From Thalassotalea_H castellviae (GTDB lineage Bacteria > Pseudomonadota > Gammaproteobacteria > Enterobacterales > Alteromonadaceae), in assembly GCF_031846185.1 (NCBI RefSeq), contig NZ_JAVRIF010000002.1:186001-250000 (forward strand): DNA of 64,000 bases, in the 5' to 3' direction. A program made the position numbers and the translations under genes. The first letter of the stretch is position 1. Each line of letters begins with the position of its first letter. This document shows, one piece after another, positions 16,862 to 23,852 of this stretch. The notes under the pieces are model-generated. The model saw nothing but the letters and a program-made list of their open reading frames with translations. It made no database searches and was not told the origin of the DNA.

Positions 16862-17839
16862 TTGAAAATCATACCCGCTAATGATCCAAAGTTTATTCGT
16901 TATAAAGCTGATTTACTTCATCATAGCAAAGATATTTCACCTTTATATCAAGAAACTAACAGCCGTTATTATCGATGTTATTATCAAGATGACTTGGCTG
17001 ATATGTCTTTTTGTATTGAGTTAGGCTCTACAGCTGTATTGTTAGTATTATTAACAGCCCCAAATAATAACCTGATCAGTTTTATTAATATGCCAGTGCA
17101 ATTTGTTTGGCATCATCAAATCAGCGAGCAACAAAAAAAAGGCGCCAATAAAGTCGCCATAAAACATCTAAAACAATTGATGGCAACATCAAATGCTAGT
17201 ATTTTTTATCAAGAGTCTAGTCAGTGTTCATTATCTGAATTCGGTCAATTTTTATTAAAACAGCATTATCATATTCAACCTTTTTTTTCGCAAAAAATAT
17301 CATTAACACTTGATGAACAACAAATTTTTGCTGGTATAAGAAAAATATTTCGGGCAAATATTCGCTGGGGCGAGGAAAATTTACGTTTTAACATTATCGA
17401 TAAGTCTACGTTAACACCAGGTGATATTTTCGATTTTCAGCAGTTACATATTCAAGCTGCCGGAAAAGAAACAAGGAGTGATGAAAGCTGGAAAATTCAA
17501 GAGCAAATGATTGTTGCCGAAGAAGCATTTGCTATCTATGGATATCTTGACAACAAACTCGTCTCTACAGGGTTATTTCCTTACAACCAGCATGAATGTT
17601 ATTACGGGGTTGGCGCATATGACCGAGCATTATTTGATAAACCCTTAGCGCATGCCTTAGTATGGTTAGCGATAAAACATGCAAAAGGGTTGAATTGCCA
17701 GTATTTCAATTTTGGAGAAAGCCATTTCCCCGGTATAGAAACCCAAGGAGGTTTACCGTCAGAAAAAGAATTAGCAATTGCTCATTTTAAGCAAGGCTTT
17801 GGTGGCAATTTTCAATCTATTTTACAGTTTAAAGGGTAA
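16862..17839 (+). CDS. FemAB/GNAT-like acyltransferase
   Basis: A 325-residue protein of the FemAB-like/Acetyltransf_6 type. The recognisable half is residues about 155-320, with RKIFRANIRWGEENLRF, DFQQLHIQAAGKETRS and AHALVWLAIKHAKGLNCQYFNFGE. The start codon is TTG, preceded by a GAGAAAG. The next ATG would remove 47 residues, so TTG is preferred but not certain. It lies just after maf and converges on flaG, so a role in adding an acyl or aminoacyl group to the flagellar glycan is plausible. The substrate cannot be read from the sequence. Confidence 0.65.
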   Translation: MKIIPANDPKFIRYKADLLHHSKDISPLYQETNSRYYRCYYQDDLADMSFCIELGSTAVLLVLLTAPNNNLISFINMPVQFVWHHQISEQQKKGANKVAIKHLKQLMATSNASIFYQESSQCSLSEFGQFLLKQHYHIQPFFSQKISLTLDEQQIFAGIRKIFRANIRWGEENLRFNIIDKSTLTPGDIFDFQQLHIQAAGKETRSDESWKIQEQMIVAEEAFAIYGYLDNKLVSTGLFPYNQHECYYGVGAYDRALFDKPLAHALVWLAIKHAKGLNCQYFNFGESHFPGIETQGGLPSEKELAIAHFKQGFGGNFQSILQFKG

Positions 17840-17861
17840 AATGAGTCAAAGTATTGTCATA

Positions 17862-18314
17862 TTACACTTTAGAATCAAATAAAATACCTTTTGTAGAAGA
17901 AAGCTCATCTAACAGATCATTAATTTTATTGGCCACTTGCAAAAATTCTTCCGACGGAATCTGACGAATGACTTCGTCTGTATCTTTATCGACTACCTTA
18001 ACGACAACATCACCTGAGTCATCAACAATATCAAAATTTAGATGCCGATTTTGTACCGAAAATATATTTTGGTTATTTTCTAATAAAGATTGGATCGCTT
18101 TCGCAGCGTCTTCACTTTCTTTTTTTTGTGTTTCACGGTCATTCAGTTGTTGCGCACTAATGTTTTCATTCACCAAAGATTGGGTAGTACTTTCTGAATG
18201 GGCAACATTTTGCCCCTGTATTGATTGATTATCAGACGAATTATTACTCAATTCACTTGAACGTTGAACCTTACTTAATATATCGCCTTGCTTAATCACT
18301 ATATCATTATTCAT
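17862..18314 (-). CDS. flaG: FlaG family flagellar protein
   Basis: A 150-residue protein with a Ser/Gln/Asn-rich disordered first half and a conserved FlaG domain in the second half. That domain reads RHLNFDIVDDSGDVVVKVVDKDTDEVIRQIPSEEFLQVANKINDL, about residues 92-136. FlaG limits filament length in several polar flagellates. It is downstream of flagellin 1 on the same strand with a 107-bp gap and no promoter that I could find, so it is probably co-transcribed. Confidence 0.9.
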   Translation of the reverse strand: MNNDIVIKQGDILSKVQRSSELSNNSSDNQSIQGQNVAHSESTTQSLVNENISAQQLNDRETQKKESEDAAKAIQSLLENNQNIFSVQNRHLNFDIVDDSGDVVVKVVDKDTDEVIRQIPSEEFLQVANKINDLLDELSSTKGILFDSKV

Positions 18315-18421
18315 ATCATCCTCACGAACAAATATAGCGATGAGTTAAAATAAGCTCTCCACAGTTACTTACTTCAACTCCCCACTTACTTAAATAGCAT
18401 GTTTCACAATATATCTTTATA

Positions 18422-19336
18422 TTAACCTAATAAAGATAACGCCGTTTGCGGACGTTGGTTTGCTTGTGAAAGAATTGATGCACTTGCTTGCTGTAGGATT
18501 TGAGCCTTAGTCAAGTTTGCAGTTTCTGTCGCAAAATCAGCATCTTGAATTCGTGAACGTGCAGATGATAGGTTTTCAATGATATTCGTTTGATTACGAA
18601 TCGTTGAACTAAAACGGTTTTGTACCGCACCTAACTCAGCTCGTTTAGCATCAATCGCACCGATCATTGCATCAACACCAGCTAAAATAGACTGTGCTTT
18701 ATCAATTGAAGTGAATGACATGCTAGTTAAATTAGCAAAAGAAGTTACCGCTGTACCAGCAGAAGTACCGGCAATATCACTGGCAACGGCCGCAACATCA
18801 CACATTTTAAAGCTGGTCATAGAAACTGCAGAACCGTCAAAACTAGTAACGGCAGTCATTGTCATACTTATGACTTGACCCGCATCAGCACCAACCTGAA
18901 ATTCAGCCGAAAATGAGCCATCAAGTAAGTTTGTACCACCAAAACTTGTATCACCAGCGATTCGGTTAACCTCTTCCCCTAACTCACGCATCTCTAATTG
19001 TAGAGCCGCACGGTCAGAATCTGTATTTGAACCATTTGCCGCTTGCGCCGCTAAAGTTCTAATACGCTGATACATACTGGTCATTTCATCCATTGCACCT
19101 TCAGCAGTTTGTGCTAAAGAAATACCGTCATTTGCATTACGGTTACCTTGCATTAAACCGCCAATTTGGCCAGTAAGTCGATTTGAGATTTGCATACCAG
19201 CAGCATCATCTGCTGCGTTATTGATACGTAAACCAGATGATAAGCGTTGAAATGCAGTATCTAATACATCTGACGACTTATTTAACTGTCTTTGAGCATT
19301 TAAACTCGAAATGTTGGTATTGACATATAAAGCCAT
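18422..19336 (-). CDS. flagellin 1 (sigma28 type)
   Basis: A 304-residue flagellin. The N-terminal D0/D1 (NTNISSLNAQRQL, RLSSGLRIN, AQTAEGAMDEM) and the C-terminal D1/D0 (AKRAELGAVQNRFSSTIRN, ILQQASASILSQANQRPQTALSLL) are canonical. The variable middle is very short (about residues 145-205), so only a minimal outer domain exists. It carries a cysteine (C179 in SFKMCD), which is rare in flagellins and present in all three copies. The start has a good AGGAGG box. It is the last of three tandem flagellins and is followed by flaG. Confidence 0.95.
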   Translation of the reverse strand: MALYVNTNISSLNAQRQLNKSSDVLDTAFQRLSSGLRINNAADDAAGMQISNRLTGQIGGLMQGNRNANDGISLAQTAEGAMDEMTSMYQRIRTLAAQAANGSNTDSDRAALQLEMRELGEEVNRIAGDTSFGGTNLLDGSFSAEFQVGADAGQVISMTMTAVTSFDGSAVSMTSFKMCDVAAVASDIAGTSAGTAVTSFANLTSMSFTSIDKAQSILAGVDAMIGAIDAKRAELGAVQNRFSSTIRNQTNIIENLSSARSRIQDADFATETANLTKAQILQQASASILSQANQRPQTALSLLG

Positions 19337-19477
19337 ATAGCCTCCTGTTTATGATTTATTTAGGAATCCTTGTTTAGGCTTCTTTAACGAAATTACAAAC
19401 GCCCGAATGATTGCAATCAAATTAAAGTAAACAATGTTCCTACAAGTAATCAAATATATAAAATTACTCCATCTTTG

Positions 19478-19504
19478 TTATCGACAGAGCAAAAGAAAGC
19501 TTTA
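19478..19504 (-). promoter_or_regulatory. sigma28 promoter of flagellin 1
   Basis: On the minus strand TAAAGCTT (19504-19497), an 11-nt spacer, then GTCGATAA (19485-19478). This is a near-consensus FliA promoter, with a predicted leader of about 130 nt before the flagellin start at 19336. Confidence 0.75.
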
Positions 19505-19545
19505 GTGGTTTTTTAAAATAAATTGAAAAAAAACCAATAAAAAAT

Positions 19546-19576
19546 AAAATAACTATATTTTACATATAGTTATTTT
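19546..19576. terminator. AT-rich 13-bp terminator hairpin after flagellin 2
   Basis: AAAATAACTATAT (19546-19558) pairs perfectly with 19564-19576 across a 5-nt loop. On the minus strand it is followed by ATTTTTTATTGG and a run of T, as expected for a terminator of flagellin 2. The + strand side is also T-rich. Confidence 0.65.
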
Positions 19577-19598
19577 ATATATTTTTTTGGTTTTTTTA

Positions 19599-19642
19599 TC
19601 GATTCAAACAAATCAAAAAGGATTTTGAGTTGTTTGAGTCGA
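19599..19642. repeat. 20-bp near-perfect inverted repeat just after flagellin 2
   Basis: Arms at 19599-19618 and 19623-19642 match at 18 of 20 positions, with a 4-nt loop. It begins 22 bp after the flagellin 2 stop, ahead of the AT-rich hairpin. It could protect the mRNA 3' end or act as a first terminator. Confidence 0.55.
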
Positions 19643-19663
19643 TAAGAAAAGAAAGCTAATTCA

Positions 19664-20581
19664 TTATCCTTGTAGTAAAGATAAGGCTGCTTGAGGACGT
19701 TGATTCGCTTGCGCTAAAATAGTACTACTTGCTTGTTGCAATATTTGCGCGCGTGTTAACGCTGCTGTTTCAGTAGCAAAGTCAGCATCTTTCATTCGAG
19801 AGCGTGCCGCTGATAAATTTTCAATTACGTTCGTTTGGTTACGAATGGTTGAACTAAAGCGGTTTTGCACCGCACCTAATTCAGCACGTTTAGCATCAAT
19901 CGCACCAATCATTGCGTCAACACCAGCCAATATAGACTGTGCTTTATCAATTGAGGTAAATGACATACTGGTTAAATTAGCAAATGACGTCGCAGCAATA
20001 CCTGCAAATGTTCCTGCAATATCACTTGCTACAGCAGCTAAGTCACACATTTTAAAACTAGTAATAGAAACAGCAGTACCGTCAAAACTAGTAACAGCTG
20101 TCATTGTCATACTTATGACTTGACCTGCATCCGCACCAACCTGGAATTCAGCTTTAAAGGTGCCATCAAGTAAGTTGGTACCACCAAAACTAGTATCTGA
20201 AGCAATACGATTTATCTCACTACCTAACTGACGCATTTCTAGCTGTAATGCTGCTCGGTCAGTAACCGTATTTGAACCATTTGCCGCTTGCGCCGCTAAA
20301 GTTCTCATACGTTGGTACATATTAGTCATTTCATCCATGGCACCTTCGGCAGTTTGTGCTAATGAAATACCATCATTAGCATTTCGATTACCTTGAGTTA
20401 AACCATTGATTTGCGATGTTAAACGGTCAGAAATTTGTAATCCGGCAGCATCATCTTTTGCACTATTGATACGTAACCCAGAAGATAACCGTTGAAAAGC
20501 AGTATCTAACGAGTCACCTGATTTCATCAAGTTACGCTGTGCATTTAAACTTGATATATTAGTATTTACAAACAAGCTCAT
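19664..20581 (-). CDS. flagellin 2 (sigma54 type)
   Basis: A 305-residue flagellin, closely similar along its whole length to copies 1 and 3 but with distinct changes: MSLFVNTN start, NSAKDDAAGLQISDRL, KDADFATETAALTRA, and SLLQG at the C-terminus. It keeps the SFKMCD cysteine and the short central domain. Of the three it alone has a sigma54 promoter, as does the core flagellin FlaA of Vibrio, so it is the likely basal filament subunit. Its coding strand is followed by two hairpins. The box CAGGAG before the ATG supports the start. Confidence 0.95.
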   Translation of the reverse strand: MSLFVNTNISSLNAQRNLMKSGDSLDTAFQRLSSGLRINSAKDDAAGLQISDRLTSQINGLTQGNRNANDGISLAQTAEGAMDEMTNMYQRMRTLAAQAANGSNTVTDRAALQLEMRQLGSEINRIASDTSFGGTNLLDGTFKAEFQVGADAGQVISMTMTAVTSFDGTAVSITSFKMCDLAAVASDIAGTFAGIAATSFANLTSMSFTSIDKAQSILAGVDAMIGAIDAKRAELGAVQNRFSSTIRNQTNVIENLSAARSRMKDADFATETAALTRAQILQQASSTILAQANQRPQAALSLLQG

Positions 20582-20635
20582 TTTATTTCTCCTGAGTTAA
20601 GAAAACAGTCAGTAAAATTACCTTGCTGTAACAAA

Positions 20636-20652
20636 AGCAAAGAATGAGCCAA
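20636..20652 (-). promoter_or_regulatory. sigma54 promoter of flagellin 2
   Basis: Minus strand TTGGCTCATTCTTTGCT: GG and GC are 10 nt apart, with the TTTGCT -12 box intact. The predicted start of transcription is about 44 nt before the flagellin 2 ATG. Confidence 0.75.
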
Positions 20653-20900
20653 GTGATAACAAACCTGCTCTATTATTAAACAAAAAATTATTTATCACCA
20701 AAATAATCAATAGGTTAACAGTTTAAAAAATTAAGTTTTTTGATATTAGTTTATCAATAAAGCATGCATATTTAAGAAAATTAAAGGGGAGTAAATCGTG
20801 CTGACAGATTTTTGCCGCTAGCGGTGGCAAGTGTTTTCCTAATAACAGCGGTAAAAAAATTGAAGGCTATATAAAGCAGATGTTACTCCACAATATATTT

Positions 20901-20917
20901 TTGGCATACATAATGCT
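20901..20917 (+). promoter_or_regulatory. orphan sigma54 promoter between flagellins 2 and 3, plus strand
   Basis: TTGGCATACATAATGCT has GG-N10-GC spacing (GG 20903-20904, GC 20915-20916) and is nearly the same as the element upstream of the oxygenase/GSCFA gene. It points away from flagellin 2 and toward the 3' end of flagellin 3. No annotated gene lies downstream on this strand before a terminator hairpin about 200 nt away. Confidence 0.55.
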
Positions 20918-20927
20918 TAATTAAAAT

Positions 20928-21136
20928 TGATTAATCTTATTGACGTATTGCGTTAATAAATTGACGGACTAACAAAAAGGATTACCCGAATAATGCTTTT
21001 TATTAGAAGAATACCAAAACAATTAACGCCTCCTGTTATTGCTTAATTTATTCTTTTATCCGTTGTCTTGATTAATCTATTATCGAGAAGCTCTTGGGAG
21101 TTTGATTTTGAATCAAATTTCCCAAGGGTTTTCTTG
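20928..21136 (+). ncRNA. candidate small RNA (or tiny peptide mRNA) from an orphan sigma54 promoter
   Basis: The stretch lies between a sigma54 element (20901-20917) and a stem-loop ending in GGTTTTCTT (21093-21135), which would give a transcript of about 205 nt. No homologue is recognised. The only ATG with any ribosome-site candidate (AGGA 20978-20981, 11 nt away) opens a 17-codon frame at 20993-21046 (MLFIRRIPKQLTPPVIA). That is too short to call a gene. The RNA itself is inferred from its two borders. Confidence 0.35.
21093..21132 (+). terminator. plus-strand terminator hairpin closing the candidate small RNA
   Basis: CTTGGGA + TTTGATT (21093-21107) pairs with AATCAAA + TCCCAAG (21111-21126), 14 bp with a small internal bulge, then GGTTTTCTT. 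The T stretch is on the + strand only. The minus strand side is not T-rich, so it does not look like a terminator for flagellin 3. Confidence 0.55.
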
Positions 21137-21210
21137 ACTTCCCATCCAAGCTTAACCTAGTGACACCTTTCCAATTAAAGTTATGTAACACTATAGTTTG
21201 CTTATCGTGC

Positions 21211-22125
21211 TTACCCTAGTAACGATAATGCAGCTTGTGGACGTTGGTTTGCTTGCGATAATATTGTACTACTTGCTTGCTGCAAGATTTGCGCTTTAGT
21301 TAACGTTGCCGTTTCTGTCGCAAAGTCCGCATCTTGGATACGTGAACGTGCAGCTGATAAGTTTTCAATGATATTCGATTGATTACGAATCGTTGAGCTA
21401 AAACGGTTTTGAACAGCACCTAACTCAGCGCGTTTTGCATCAATCGCACCAATCATTGCATCAACACCGGCTAATATAGACTGTGCCTTGTCAATTGAAG
21501 TGAAAGACATACTCGTTAAATTAGCAAAAGAAGCCGCAGGAGCCCCGGCCGAAGTACCGGCAATATCACTTGCTGCTGCCGCGAGATCACACATTTTAAA
21601 GCTGGTCAATGAAACGGCTGATCCGTCAAAACTGGTAACGGCAGTCATCGTCATACTAATGACTTGACCTGAATCCGCGCCAACCTGAAATTCAGCGGAA
21701 AATGTGCCATCAAGTAAGTTAGTACCACCGAAACTAGTATCACCAGCGATACGGTTAACCTCTTCGCCTAACTGACGCATTTCTAATTGTAGTGCCGCTC
21801 GGTCAGAAGTCGTATTTGAGCCATTCGCTGCTTGCGCCGCTAAAGTTCTGATACGCTGATACATGTTGGTCATTTCATCCATAGCACCTTCAGCCGTTTG
21901 CGCTAAAGAAATGCCGTCATTGGCATTACGATTACCTTGCGTTAAACCATTAATTTGACCAGTTAAGCGATTAGAAATTTGCAAACCTGCGGCATCATCT
22001 GCTGCATTATTGATACGTAAGCCAGAAGATAAACGTTGAAACGCAGTATCTAAAGTATTACTTGAATTACTTAATTGTCTTTGAGCATTTAAGCTCGATA
22101 TATTAGTATTGACATATAAAGCCAT
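21211..22125 (-). CDS. flagellin 3 (sigma28 type)
   Basis: A 304-residue flagellin, closest to copy 1 (MALYVNTN start; SLLG end). Canonical D0/D1 helices flank a minimal centre with SLTSFKMCDLAAAASDIAG, including the shared cysteine. A GGGAG lies 6 nt upstream of the ATG. It is first in the three-gene array on this strand and has its own sigma28 promoter about 250 bp upstream, well separated from flgL. Confidence 0.95.
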   Translation of the reverse strand: MALYVNTNISSLNAQRQLSNSSNTLDTAFQRLSSGLRINNAADDAAGLQISNRLTGQINGLTQGNRNANDGISLAQTAEGAMDEMTNMYQRIRTLAAQAANGSNTTSDRAALQLEMRQLGEEVNRIAGDTSFGGTNLLDGTFSAEFQVGADSGQVISMTMTAVTSFDGSAVSLTSFKMCDLAAAASDIAGTSAGAPAASFANLTSMSFTSIDKAQSILAGVDAMIGAIDAKRAELGAVQNRFSSTIRNQSNIIENLSAARSRIQDADFATETATLTKAQILQQASSTILSQANQRPQAALSLLG

Positions 22126-22373
22126 AACTAAACTCCCATGCTATTTATTTGCCTTAGAAGAATAATCCTTCTAAGTAATACATCTAAGAGAACAAGTAAA
22201 ATGACGTGAAAGGTATTATTCGAAGCACTCTTTAACTAGCGTAAACTTGATTATTTTTAACTTTATTCTGTGGAAATAAAACTAAAAATTTCAAACTTAA
22301 AATACTTCTGAACTCACTTCCTCTACTAGCTGTTTTAACTCTTAGAACGTAGCTTTTATCAAGCTTACTAATG

Positions 22374-22400
22374 ATATCGACACGATTACTGAAACCTTTA
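22374..22400 (-). promoter_or_regulatory. sigma28 promoter of flagellin 3
   Basis: Minus strand TAAAGGTT (22400-22393), 11-nt spacer, GTCGATAT (22381-22374). The pattern matches the element upstream of flagellin 1. The leader would be long, about 240 nt, so post-transcriptional control through the leader is possible. Confidence 0.7.
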
Positions 22401-22562
22401 GAAAAAATTTAAAATCAATCCTTCTGATTAGAGAAATAGATTTTTATTTATTGATTTATTTAGACTTTTTTGATTGGAGTGTATTTTGTTTAATTGTGAA
22501 AAGGCAATATATTGACAATATTCCCAAGAAAAAAACGATGAAAAAACAAACAGGCGGTAAGC

Positions 22563-22584
22563 GGGAACAATCAAGATTGCTCCC
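22563..22584. terminator. hairpin downstream of flgL
   Basis: GGGAACAATC and GATTGCTCCC form a 10-bp stem with one mismatch, 45 bp past the flgL stop. On the minus strand a T-rich stretch comes only about 12 nt later; on the plus strand TATTTTTA follows directly. It is the likely end of the flgF-flgL transcript, though the geometry is not ideal. Confidence 0.4.
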
Positions 22585-22628
22585 TATTTTTACCTTAATT
22601 GAAAGACATGAATTAAACGGCCTTTTGC

Positions 22629-23843
22629 TTAAATATAATTAAATAAGGAAAGGTCTTTTATTTGTATAAATGACTGTTGCGCAACTTGAAGCGCGGTTTG
22701 TGCTTGATCAAACTCAGAGACAGCTTTTGCGTAGTCGAGATCTTCAATACTCGAACTACTTTGCGCTAAATATAATGCAGTATCAGCATGTTTACTTTCT
22801 TGATTTTCTGTCATCTGTAAACGTATGCCCACTTCTCCTCGTTGAGTACTCATGTAATTTAAAGAAGCATTCACCTTATTCAACACATCAGAGTATTCGG
22901 CCGCGTTTATTGCACTATTACTCGTTGAAGTAACCCAATCAATGGCAGACTTAATTGTTTCGAAGACACTAATTTCTTGTTTAGGCTCAATATCAATTTG
23001 ATCTCCTGGTTCAGGAACGCCATCAAACTGTACTTCTAAACCATTAAAATTAAGTATCTGCCCAGCAGTATATGGATTAACTACTAAAAGAGTGTTCGAT
23101 GCGCTGTCAGTCACAGTTACTTGATTAGCTTCACCATCAGCGGTGGTATCAGTAAAGTCAAAACGAAAATTTGGTGCATTAGTTAAAGGATCATAGGTGC
23201 TAGGATCGATAATAACCGCTTTATTGATAGATATACCGCTAGTGTTATTTTGATAAATAGCTGAAAAATCACCGTCTGGATTAGGAATTTTTAAAAAAGC
23301 AAGATCGCCTGGCTGATTCGTTGCAACAGCAAGATTTTTGCCTATTTGTAATTCTCTCACTCCAGAATCACCTTCATAGCTCACTGAGTTATCTAATTGT
23401 AAGGTAAAAGGTGTTTTATCTGTTTGATAGCCTGCAAAAATATAACTGCCATTTTCATCTTTAGTGTTCGCTATATCGAGCATTTGATTTAATGAATTTT
23501 TAGCTTGCGCCGCAATAACATTACGTTCACTTGAACTTAACGCGCCATTATTAGCTTGGATCATCATTGTTTTAATTTCTTGCATGACATCTTCAGCTTG
23601 CGAAAAAGAAATTTCTTGAAGACTATTTCTATTAGTCGCTTGAGTTATATTGGTTTTATATTTCTCAATTGCTGCTAGCTGTTCTTTATAACCGATCAAT
23701 GTACTATATTGCACCGCATCATCTTTTGCCGTTAATACACGTTTACCACTGCTTAAATATTTAGCTTGTTCATTTAGCCCAGATTCTTTATTACTCATCT
23801 GTAAAGCATTTTGATAATAAAATTGAGTCGTTGATACACGCAT
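22629..23843 (-). CDS. flgL: hook-filament junction protein FlgL (HAP3)
   Basis: A 404-residue junction protein joining hook and filament. The N-terminus (MRVSTTQFYYQNALQMSNKESGLNEQAKYLSSGKRVLTAKDDAV) and the C-terminal helix (YAKAVSEFDQAQTALQVAQQSFIQIKDLSLFNYI) are flagellin-like, as usual for FlgL. The centre is Asp/Thr-rich. It lies 9 bp after flgK on the same strand and closes the flgF-flgL gene series. Confidence 0.95.
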   Translation of the reverse strand: MRVSTTQFYYQNALQMSNKESGLNEQAKYLSSGKRVLTAKDDAVQYSTLIGYKEQLAAIEKYKTNITQATNRNSLQEISFSQAEDVMQEIKTMMIQANNGALSSSERNVIAAQAKNSLNQMLDIANTKDENGSYIFAGYQTDKTPFTLQLDNSVSYEGDSGVRELQIGKNLAVATNQPGDLAFLKIPNPDGDFSAIYQNNTSGISINKAVIIDPSTYDPLTNAPNFRFDFTDTTADGEANQVTVTDSASNTLLVVNPYTAGQILNFNGLEVQFDGVPEPGDQIDIEPKQEISVFETIKSAIDWVTSTSNSAINAAEYSDVLNKVNASLNYMSTQRGEVGIRLQMTENQESKHADTALYLAQSSSSIEDLDYAKAVSEFDQAQTALQVAQQSFIQIKDLSLFNYI

Positions 23844-23852
23844 TTTAAAGCC

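Noticed and set aside
22138..22155. Minus-strand GG-N10-GC just upstream of flagellin 3
   Set aside because: A start 12 nt downstream would fall about 4 nt before the ATG and remove the GGGAG ribosome site. The sigma28 element at 22374-22400 is a better promoter.
22451..22642. 63-codon plus-strand frame between flagellin 3 and flgL
   Set aside because: It overlaps the flgL 3' end and a hairpin, has no ribosome site, and its low-complexity product resembles no protein I know.
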